NCBI GenBank assembly: GCA_039915085.1
Contig: JBDSOC010000144.1
Span: forward strand, 1 to 18,407
Direction: 5' to 3'
Length of the DNA: 18,407 nt
Source: JACMLD01 sp039915085
GTDB taxonomy: Bacteria > Bacteroidota > Bacteroidia > Chitinophagales > Chitinophagaceae
This document shows positions 6,719 through 13,128 of this stretch, piece by piece. Position 1 is the first letter of the stretch. The number at the start of each line of letters is the position of its first letter. Position numbers and translations under genes: made by a program. The notes under the pieces are model-generated. The model made no database searches and was not told where the DNA came from. It saw nothing but the letters and a program-made list of their open reading frames with translations.

Positions 6719-7960
6719 ATGGCAACTGAAAAAAAGACTACCAGCTATCCAAAAGAGAAAATTAATATCCTGTTTTTAGAGAATATCAGTGACGCGGCAG
6801 TAAAACAATTTAAGGATGCAGGCTATTCATCCGTAAAAAAACTGGGTGGTGCATTGTCTGAAGAACAACTGATTAAGGAAATAAAAGATGTACACCTGCT
6901 GGGCATACGTTCCAAAACACAAATCACAAAAAATATACTGGATGCCGCTAAAAAATTGCAGGCAATTGGCTGCTTTTGTATAGGTGTAAACCAGGTAGAT
7001 CTAAAAAGCGCCCGGCAGAATGGGGTGGTGGTTTTTAACGCACCATACAGTAATACACGTAGTGTTGCAGAACTGGTGATTGGTCTTTCCATTATGCTTA
7101 TACGCAGAATACCCGATAAGAATACAGCAGCGCACCAGGGCATCTGGAAAAAAGAAGCCAAAGGAAGTTATGAATTGCGTGGAAAAACGCTGGGTATTAT
7201 AGGTTATGGTAATATTGGTTCACAGGTGAGTGTGCTTGCAGAAGGGCTGGGTATGAAAGTAATTTTTTATGATACAATTACCAAACTACCGCTCGGCAAT
7301 GCTGTTTCAAAAAAGAGTTTGAAAGAGGTATTAAACCAGAGCGATATTGTAACCCTGCATGTACCGGATACTGCGCAAACAAAAAACCTGATTAACAAAG
7401 GCAATATAAAAAACTTTAAGAAAGGCGGTATACTTATCAATTATGCAAGGGGAGAAGTAGTGGAACTGGATACACTTGCCAAAGCCATCAAAGATGAGCA
7501 TCTTTCCGGTGCGGCTATTGACGTGTTTCCCTGGGAGCCGGAGAAAAACGGGGATACATTTCAAACACCGTTACAAAATTTGCCCAATGTAATTCTTACA
7601 CCGCATATCGGCGGTTCTACAGAAGAAGCACAAATGAATATTGGTGAAGACGTAAGCAATAAATTATTCCAGTATCTTGAAATGGGCAGCAGTACCGGCT
7701 CACATACCATACCTTCTTTAAGCCTTCCGCCGCAGGAAGGTACCCACCGTATACTGCACATACATAACAATGTGCCGGGTGTTTTATCTGCTATCAATAC
7801 AGCACTCTCTAAACACCACATTAATATATTGGCGCAGTATTTAAAAACAAATGATGAAGTAGGCTATGTGGTACTTGATGTTGACAAAAAATTATCCAAC
7901 CAGGCTTTACAATTACTGAAAGAATTGAAAGATACAATTAAAGTAAGGTTGTTGTATTAA
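6719..7960 (+). CDS. serA: D-3-phosphoglycerate dehydrogenase (E. coli-type, with ACT domain)
   Basis: Oxidises 3-phosphoglycerate to 3-phosphohydroxypyruvate with NAD, the first step of phosphorylated L-serine synthesis, in the cytosol. At 413 residues it closely matches the 410-residue E. coli type. Rossmann motif GYGNIG (162-167) with the acidic end of the next strand in FYDT (183-186); catalytic Arg244 in NYARGE, Glu273 in PWEPE and His296 in TPHIGGST. The C-terminal ACT domain (about 343-413) begins RILHIHNNVPGVL and ends IKVRLLY, keeping the His and Asn positions that bind serine in E. coli SerA, so feedback inhibition by serine is likely. It is not next to serC or serB here. Divergent from the lipoprotein gene; followed by an 88-base gap and the TPR-AAA+ gene. 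Confidence 0.96.
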   Translation: MATEKKTTSYPKEKINILFLENISDAAVKQFKDAGYSSVKKLGGALSEEQLIKEIKDVHLLGIRSKTQITKNILDAAKKLQAIGCFCIGVNQVDLKSARQNGVVVFNAPYSNTRSVAELVIGLSIMLIRRIPDKNTAAHQGIWKKEAKGSYELRGKTLGIIGYGNIGSQVSVLAEGLGMKVIFYDTITKLPLGNAVSKKSLKEVLNQSDIVTLHVPDTAQTKNLINKGNIKNFKKGGILINYARGEVVELDTLAKAIKDEHLSGAAIDVFPWEPEKNGDTFQTPLQNLPNVILTPHIGGSTEEAQMNIGEDVSNKLFQYLEMGSSTGSHTIPSLSLPPQEGTHRILHIHNNVPGVLSAINTALSKHHINILAQYLKTNDEVGYVVLDVDKKLSNQALQLLKELKDTIKVRLLY

Positions 7961-7961
7961 G

Positions 7962-7988
7962 AAGCTGTGAGCTGTTAACTGTTAGCTT
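7962..7988. repeat. GAGCTGTTAACTGTTAGC-type iterated hairpin after serA
   Basis: Directly after the serA stop codon the sequence iterates GCTGT(G/T)A units around a GTTAAC palindrome, bounded by AAGCT and AGCTT. It can fold weakly and has no T-run, so it is at best a poor terminator. It has the look of a short intergenic repeat. Confidence 0.35.
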
Positions 7989-8048
7989 TAAGCCGGCAAC
8001 CGCTCGTACCACACAACAATATTGGGTTACACCTTACACCTTTGTATT

Positions 8049-9365
8049 ATGAATGAAAATATTAAAAGCTTAGAAGAGGCGCTTGCATTATCGCCGGACA
8101 ATGTGCCACTGCGCCTGCACCTGGCAGAACTGATGCTGGCTGAAAAAATGTATGCCGGAGCGGGACAGCATTTTACTGAAGTGCTGCAAAAAAGTTACGG
8201 TAATACAAAAGCACAAACAGGTCTTGCCAATTGCTATTACAACACGGGCAAGTTTTCAGCAGCTATTATTATTTATGAGCAATTGCAGCATCAGCTGATG
8301 CCCGATGATACCATACGATTTGTAAAATGCCTCATTAAAGAAAATTCATTGCAGGAAGCGGGTGCCGTTTACCAGAAAATAATTGCCAGCAACCCTTCAT
8401 TCAAAGATGAGGAAATTGATAATTATTTGCGCACGCCATCGCATTCTGGTGCTGGTATGACGGCAGATGAAGATGAATTTGATGAAGACAGCATGTACTT
8501 CATGGAAAAGCCAAAAGTAAAATTTGCTGATGTAGGTGGCATGGAACGGATAAAAAGTGAAATCAGTTTAAAAATAATTCAGCCACTAAAAAATCCTGAA
8601 CTTTATAAGGCCTTCGGAAAGAAAATTGGCGGCGGTATTTTATTGTATGGCCCACCGGGTTGCGGCAAAACTTTTATTGCCAAAGCAGCAGCGGGTGAAA
8701 TTGATGCCAAATTTATTAATATTGGCCTGCACGATATACTGGATATGTGGATTGGCAACAGCGAGAAAAACCTGCATGAAATTTTTGAACTGGCAAGGCA
8801 AAACACACCTTGTGTATTATTTTTTGATGAAGTAGATGCAATGGGTGCCAGTCGCAGCGATTTAAAGCAATCCGCTATGCGGCATGTCATTAACCAGTTT
8901 TTGGCAGAAATGGACGGTGCAGGTGCCAGCAATGAAGGTGTACTGATACTGGCGGCTACCAATGCGCCATGGAGCGTGGATGCTGCTTTCAGACGCCCCG
9001 GACGTTTCGACAGGGTAATTTTTGTGGAGCCTCCTGATGAAAAAAGCAGGGAGGATATATTGAAGTCTGTGCTGAAGGGAAAACCAGTTGGTGAAGTGGA
9101 CATAAAAAAAGTAGCACAGGCAATACCGGAATATTCCGGTGCCGATATCAACGCCATCATTGATATTGCTACTGAAGAAAAGCTGCAGGCGTCTATGGAA
9201 GCAGGCAGCATTCAGCCCATCAATACAAAAGATATTATTAAAGCCGCCAAACAGCACCGGCCCACTACCGCTGAATGGTTTGCTACCGCCCGCAACTATG
9301 CACTGTATGCAAATGAGTCTGGTTTGTACGATGATATTTTGAAGTACATGAAGATGAAAAAATAA
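8049..9365 (+). CDS. TPR-AAA+ ATPase, p97/Cdc48 D2-like
   Basis: A 438-residue predicted cytosolic ATPase. Residues 1-115 are TPR-like helical pairs (ALALSPDNVPLRLHLAELML, TGLANCYYNTGKFSAAIIIY). An acidic linker (139-147) follows, then one AAA+ module (about 158-400): FADVGG start, Walker A GPPGCGKT (201-208), pore loop MWIGNSE (233-239), Walker B VLFFDE (256-261), sensor-1 Asn305 in AATN, arginine fingers in FRRPGRFD (314-321), and GAD (364-366) in the sensor-2 helix. The stretch 231-262 closely resembles p97 D2, including its aromatic pore loop, which implies substrate threading in a hexamer. The C-terminal WFATARNYALYANESG recalls the Vps4/katanin tail. I use the ATG at 8049; the upstream in-frame ATG at 8022 would add only a short unrelated leader. 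Next is another TPR gene. Substrate unknown. Confidence 0.88.
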   Translation: MNENIKSLEEALALSPDNVPLRLHLAELMLAEKMYAGAGQHFTEVLQKSYGNTKAQTGLANCYYNTGKFSAAIIIYEQLQHQLMPDDTIRFVKCLIKENSLQEAGAVYQKIIASNPSFKDEEIDNYLRTPSHSGAGMTADEDEFDEDSMYFMEKPKVKFADVGGMERIKSEISLKIIQPLKNPELYKAFGKKIGGGILLYGPPGCGKTFIAKAAAGEIDAKFINIGLHDILDMWIGNSEKNLHEIFELARQNTPCVLFFDEVDAMGASRSDLKQSAMRHVINQFLAEMDGAGASNEGVLILAATNAPWSVDAAFRRPGRFDRVIFVEPPDEKSREDILKSVLKGKPVGEVDIKKVAQAIPEYSGADINAIIDIATEEKLQASMEAGSIQPINTKDIIKAAKQHRPTTAEWFATARNYALYANESGLYDDILKYMKMKK

Positions 9366-9488
9366 AGAATTGTTTTAAGTGTTAAGTTTTGTGTGTTAAG
9401 TAATATACGGTTATACGTTATGTGTTACGGAAGATAAAATAGCGGAAAAGCACACAACACGCAACACTTAACACCCAACACATAAGTA
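9366..9488. repeat. GTGTTAAGT-type inverted repeat between the two TPR genes
   Basis: Arms 9372-9395 and 9451-9474 are complementary in 20 of 24 positions, with a 55-base spacer. Each arm is built from iterated GTGTTAAGT/GTGTTGTGT units, and the right-hand iteration runs on to about 9486, three bases from the next start codon. The spacer holds further GTTATAC/GTTATGTG variants. The folded structure would place a long hairpin in the leader of the downstream TPR-membrane gene. It has no T-run of terminator type. Confidence 0.65.
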
Positions 9489-10745
9489 ATGAACGTCATT
9501 CTTGACCAGGCAAAATTATTATTGGACCAGGGCCGCCCAAAGGACGCCGAAATAAAAATCAAGCAATTTCTGCAACAGGAGCCGGACAATGATTACGCGT
9601 TATCACTGCTGGCCAGGTGCCTGTACGATAAAAAGCAATTTGATGAAGGCATAGAAGTAATTCAAAATGCCATCCGGCTGGATCCGGAGGAAAGTTTTTA
9701 TTTCTACCTGCACGCTTTTGGTCATTACCAGAAAAATAATAGTTTTCTCGCTATTGATAACCTGAATAAGGCCATCCAACTGAACCCATACCATGCTGAA
9801 TATTATGGGTTGCTGTCTTTTGTTTTGCTGGGCGATAAGAAATTTAATGAGGCACTCGAAAAAGCAAATGAAGGGCTTGCCGTAGAAGCAGAAAACATTA
9901 CCTGCCTCAACGCAAGGTCTATGGCGCTTAATAAACTAAAGAAAACCGAAGAGGCCATTGCTACCATGCAAAATGCGCTGGCGCAGGATCCTGACAGTGA
10001 ATTCACGCATACTACGATTGGATGGAACCTTCTGGAAAGGGGCAGGCACAACGAAGCAGCTACCCATTTCCGTGAGGCTCTACGGATAAACCCTTCTATG
10101 CAAAACGCACAGAGCGGCTTAAAGGAGGCGCTGAAATCGAAAATTCCCCCTTACAAATGGCTGTTGCAGTATTCTTTTTGGGTAAATAACCAGGGCAAGC
10201 GGCTAAAGACAGCAATGCCAATTGTATTATTTATTTTGTTCAGGGTGCTGATTGCTATTTTCAGGCAAAGCAGCGCTACTTCCGGATTGGTATGGGTGAT
10301 AGCAGGTCTTTATTTATTGTTTGTGATCGGCAGCTGGACGATGAATTCAATTGCTAATTTTTTCCTGCTTTTTCACCCGGATGGTAAATATGCACTTAGC
10401 AATACTGAGAAATGGTCGGCCATTAGTGTAGTAACGGCCATGCTTACAGGATTTACCATACTCGGACTGGCATTGTTTACTCCTGTTGTAAACGGCACCG
10501 TGTATGAGGATGGTTTTTTTGCTGCTGGCCTTGTATGTTTATCACTTGCCCTGCCGCTGGGGGAAATTGATTACCCGCTTCAATTCAAAAAAACCAATAA
10601 AAGGAATATTTTTTCTCTCCTGCTTGCCGGTACCGGTTTGCTTTCCATTTTTTGTGTTGCCTTATTTCCGGCACAGGCGTTGATTATTATGGCCGTGTAC
10701 GGGGCAGGTTTCCTGGTGTACAACTGGTCTGGTGTGCTCCGGTAA
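9489..10745 (+). CDS. TPR protein with C-terminal multi-spanning membrane domain
   Basis: A 418-residue protein without a signal peptide. Residues 1-213 are about six TPR units, each with the usual A/G-x-Y and (L/I)xP turn signature: FLQQEPDNDYALSLLARCLY, AIRLDPEESFYFYLHAFGHY, AIQLNPYHAEYYGLLSFVLL, ALAQDPDSEFTHTTIGWNLL and ALRINPSMQNAQ. A basic patch (about 218-240) leads into a hydrophobic half with roughly six transmembrane helices (about 242-258, 267-295, 310-330, 342-358, 374-394, 396-413). By the positive-inside rule the TPRs should face the cytoplasm. I do not recognise the membrane domain. It follows the TPR-AAA+ gene by 123 bases on the same strand, which suggests the TPR domains dock partners to, or recruit the ATPase to, the inner membrane; this is inference. 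Confidence 0.82.
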   Translation: MNVILDQAKLLLDQGRPKDAEIKIKQFLQQEPDNDYALSLLARCLYDKKQFDEGIEVIQNAIRLDPEESFYFYLHAFGHYQKNNSFLAIDNLNKAIQLNPYHAEYYGLLSFVLLGDKKFNEALEKANEGLAVEAENITCLNARSMALNKLKKTEEAIATMQNALAQDPDSEFTHTTIGWNLLERGRHNEAATHFREALRINPSMQNAQSGLKEALKSKIPPYKWLLQYSFWVNNQGKRLKTAMPIVLFILFRVLIAIFRQSSATSGLVWVIAGLYLLFVIGSWTMNSIANFFLLFHPDGKYALSNTEKWSAISVVTAMLTGFTILGLALFTPVVNGTVYEDGFFAAGLVCLSLALPLGEIDYPLQFKKTNKRNIFSLLLAGTGLLSIFCVALFPAQALIIMAVYGAGFLVYNWSGVLR

Positions 10746-10781
10746 TACTAATTTTATTTTCAATAATTACTGAAAGTTTTG

Positions 10782-10789
10782 TAAATTTG
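10782..10789 (+). promoter_or_regulatory. -7 element of the NADH dehydrogenase gene (TAAATTTG)
   Basis: A perfect TAnnTTTG located 22 bases upstream of the ndh start, in a 66-base AT-rich gap. The -33 region offers only TTTTC about 21 bases upstream rather than a clean TTG. Confidence 0.5.
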
Positions 10790-10811
10790 CAGTGAATTAA
10801 AATTTATCAGT

Positions 10812-12086
10812 ATGAGAGTAGTTATAGCAGGCGGGGGCTTTGGCGGGTTGCGCCTGGCAAGGAAACTGAATAACAAACCGGGTATAGAAGTTATCTTACT
10901 GGACAGGTTTAATTTCCACCAGTTTCAACCACTTTTTTACCAGGTGGCTACCGCCGGACTGGATGCCAGTAATATTTCTTTCCCACTAAGAAAAGCATTT
11001 CATAAAAGTAAGAATGTACGTATCCGCCTGGGAGAATTGCGCGAGATAGTAGCGGCAGAAAATAAGATTGTTACAGATAATGGAGATATTAAATATGATG
11101 CGCTGGTAATTGCCACGGGTGCGGGTACTAATTTTTTCGGTAACCAGCAATTGCAGGAAAATGCATTTCCTATGAAATCAACCATTGAAGCGTTGAACTT
11201 GCGCAATCATCTTATCCAGAATTTTGAAGATGCAACCATAGCTGCGAACCCACTTGAAAAGGAAAGCCTGTTAACCGTGGTAGTGGTAGGTGGCGGGCCA
11301 ACGGGTGTAGAAGTTTCGGGCGCCATTGCAGATATGCGTTCTTATGTATTGCCAAAAGATTATCCGGAGCTTGATTTTAAACAAATGAAAATCTACCTGC
11401 TGGAAGGTTCGCCAAAAACACTCGCTTCAATGACGGAACAATCTTCTGAACAGTCAGAAAAATATTTGCAAAAATTGGGTGTGGAAGTTATCACCGGTAC
11501 TGTAGTAAAGGATTACGATGGCAAAATGGTAACGCTTACAAATGGTAAAACCATTGCAACAGCTACCGTGATTTGGGCGGCTGGCATCAAAGGAAACATT
11601 CCGGCCGGCATACAGGCAGATCTTATAGCAAAAGGCAACCGCATAAAAACAGACCGGCATAACCTGGTATTGGGCGCCACTAATGTATATGCTATTGGTG
11701 ACGTGGCATATATGGAAACGCCTTTATACCCGAAGGGACATCCGCAGGTGGCGCAGACCGCCATGCAACAGGCGGATACCCTTGCAGAGAACCTGATGCG
11801 CATTGAAAGTAAATCTGCACTGCGCTACGAATTTGAATATTATGATAAAGGTTCAATGGCCACAGTAGGACGCAACCTGGCAGTAGTTGATCTGCCAAAA
11901 CCTAAATTGCATTTCGGCGGTTTCTTTGCATGGCTGATATGGATGGGCCTTCACCTGATGCTGATACTGGGTGTAAAAAACAGGTTCTTTGTTTTTTGTA
12001 ACTGGATGTACAATTATTTTACCAGGGATCAGTCACTCCGGTTGATTTTAAAAGGGGTAACCAGGAATAAACCAAAACCGATATAA
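10812..12086 (+). CDS. ndh: Type II NADH:quinone oxidoreductase (NDH-2)
   Basis: Single-subunit, non-proton-pumping flavoenzyme that passes electrons from NADH to the quinone pool at the inner face of the cytoplasmic membrane. In 424 residues it shows the FAD-binding GGGFGG (7-12), the second dinucleotide fold VVVGGGPTGVEVSG (157-170), ATG at 101-103, the FAD-contacting YAIGD (293-297) and the conserved HPQVAQTAMQQ (310-320). GSMATVGR (347-354) and a hydrophobic C-terminal part (FFAWLIWMGLHLMLIL, 371-386) followed by aromatic and basic residues form the membrane-anchoring and quinone-site region typical of NDH-2. The start at 10812 places GGGFGG at the very N-terminus, as expected. It has its own promoter, so co-transcription with the upstream TPR gene is not required. 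Confidence 0.94.
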   Translation: MRVVIAGGGFGGLRLARKLNNKPGIEVILLDRFNFHQFQPLFYQVATAGLDASNISFPLRKAFHKSKNVRIRLGELREIVAAENKIVTDNGDIKYDALVIATGAGTNFFGNQQLQENAFPMKSTIEALNLRNHLIQNFEDATIAANPLEKESLLTVVVVGGGPTGVEVSGAIADMRSYVLPKDYPELDFKQMKIYLLEGSPKTLASMTEQSSEQSEKYLQKLGVEVITGTVVKDYDGKMVTLTNGKTIATATVIWAAGIKGNIPAGIQADLIAKGNRIKTDRHNLVLGATNVYAIGDVAYMETPLYPKGHPQVAQTAMQQADTLAENLMRIESKSALRYEFEYYDKGSMATVGRNLAVVDLPKPKLHFGGFFAWLIWMGLHLMLILGVKNRFFVFCNWMYNYFTRDQSLRLILKGVTRNKPKPI

Positions 12087-12089
12087 CAA

Positions 12090-12236
12090 TTGCTGATTTT
12101 TTGATTTTGGGATTGCTTTATATGTAACATCATTACAAATACCGGAATATTAAAATTACACGTAGATAGATCTGCAAGACCGCTTTTACTTAACGTTTCG
12201 CATTACAGCCAATCTCGAAATATAAAAATTCAGCAA
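12090..12236. repeat. AATC/GATT-rich intergenic inverted repeat, copy B
   Basis: Left arm 12090-12116 begins TTGCTGATTTTTTGATTTTG. The right arm, 12209-12236, is its reverse complement in about 22 of 27 positions with one indel. The two enclose roughly 92 bases of unrelated sequence. AATC units continue to about 12246, next to the start of the DUF2071 gene. The left arm shares ATTGCTGATTTT...GGGATT with copy A at about 5243. Confidence 0.65.
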
Positions 12237-12250
12237 TCAAAAAATATCTG

Positions 12251-12985
12251 ATGGATGCAATTAAAAAGATTTTCCTCACTGCTTCCTGGGAAAACCTCAT
12301 CATGGCCAATTATGAAATTGAGCCGGCGATACTGGTTCCTTATTTACCTGCTTTTACTGAACTGGATTTTTTAAGTGGAAAATGTTATGTAAGCCTGGTA
12401 GGTTTTATGTTTGAAAAAGTAAAAATAAAAGGCATCAGTATTCCATTTCATACTAGTTTCCCGGAAATTAACCTGCGCTTCTATGTAAAGCACACAGCAA
12501 AAAATGGAACCGTAAACCGTGGTGTTGTTTTTATAAGTGAGATTGTGCCAAAGACCGCCATTGCATGGGTAGCCAATAATCTTTATAAAGAGAAATATAT
12601 TGCAACCGCCATGAAGCATTCGGTTTTGGTAACAGAAAAAGACTTATCGCTTGAATACAGCTGGCACTGGAAAGGAAAAGACAACCTGATTGCTGCCAAC
12701 GTGATTAACCAGTTGTGGCCCATTGAACCAGGTACTGCAGAGGCTTTTATTTTTGAACATTACAATGGTTACGCAAAAGTGAATGAATCAATAACGAACC
12801 AGTATACCGTAGAACATCCCACCTGGAATACTTATCCTGTAAACACTTACCACATTGATTGCATTTTTGAAAATTTTTATGGATCGGACTTTGCATTTCT
12901 TGACAATGCAAAACCCGCGTCTGTTTTTGTTGCAGAAGGTTCACCGGTGGTGATAAGAGAGAAAATTGTATTGAAAAATTTGTGA
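12251..12985 (+). CDS. DUF2071 / YqjF-like protein
   Basis: A 244-residue soluble protein of the DUF2071 (YqjF) family; I know no established biochemical function. Family-like features are the opening TASWENLIMANYEIEPAILV (residues 10-29), the PYLPAFTELDF segment, CYVSLVGFMF, and FPEINLRFYVK with the following GVVFISEIVP. Length is typical for the family (about 230-250). No signal peptide or membrane helix is seen. It lies 164 bases after ndh with an inverted repeat in between and no clear TAnnTTTG box. It converges on the large permease gene from the other side. Confidence 0.85.
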   Translation: MDAIKKIFLTASWENLIMANYEIEPAILVPYLPAFTELDFLSGKCYVSLVGFMFEKVKIKGISIPFHTSFPEINLRFYVKHTAKNGTVNRGVVFISEIVPKTAIAWVANNLYKEKYIATAMKHSVLVTEKDLSLEYSWHWKGKDNLIAANVINQLWPIEPGTAEAFIFEHYNGYAKVNESITNQYTVEHPTWNTYPVNTYHIDCIFENFYGSDFAFLDNAKPASVFVAEGSPVVIREKIVLKNL

Positions 12986-13060
12986 TGCAATAATTTCCTT
13001 TTATAAAACATGCTCAACAAATTACAAAACTTTAAAATTTAAAAATAAGGAATTGATAAA

Positions 13061-13115
13061 CTGGTTTTAGCGATGTGTAATAACCAGGGTAGTAAAATAT
13101 CCTGTTATTACTGGT
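13061..13115. other. Overlapping alternative hairpins between DUF2071 and the permease gene
   Basis: Two stems share the same central strand. CTGGTT (13061-13066) can pair with AACCAG (13082-13087). GTAATAACCAGG (13077-13088) can pair with CCTGTTATTAC (13101-13111, one bulged base). A third pairing, ACCAG with CTGGT (13083-13087 / 13111-13115), is also possible. There is no T-run on either strand, so a classical terminator is not shown. The location, 14 bases past the permease stop and in a convergent gap, fits transcript 3' ends. Confidence 0.4.
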
Positions 13116-13128
13116 AGCTAAGGCTTTC

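Noticed and set aside
8603..9211. Long antisense ORF inside the AAA+ gene
   Set aside because: It is a mirror of the conserved Walker A-to-GAD region and shows no independent domain or promoter.
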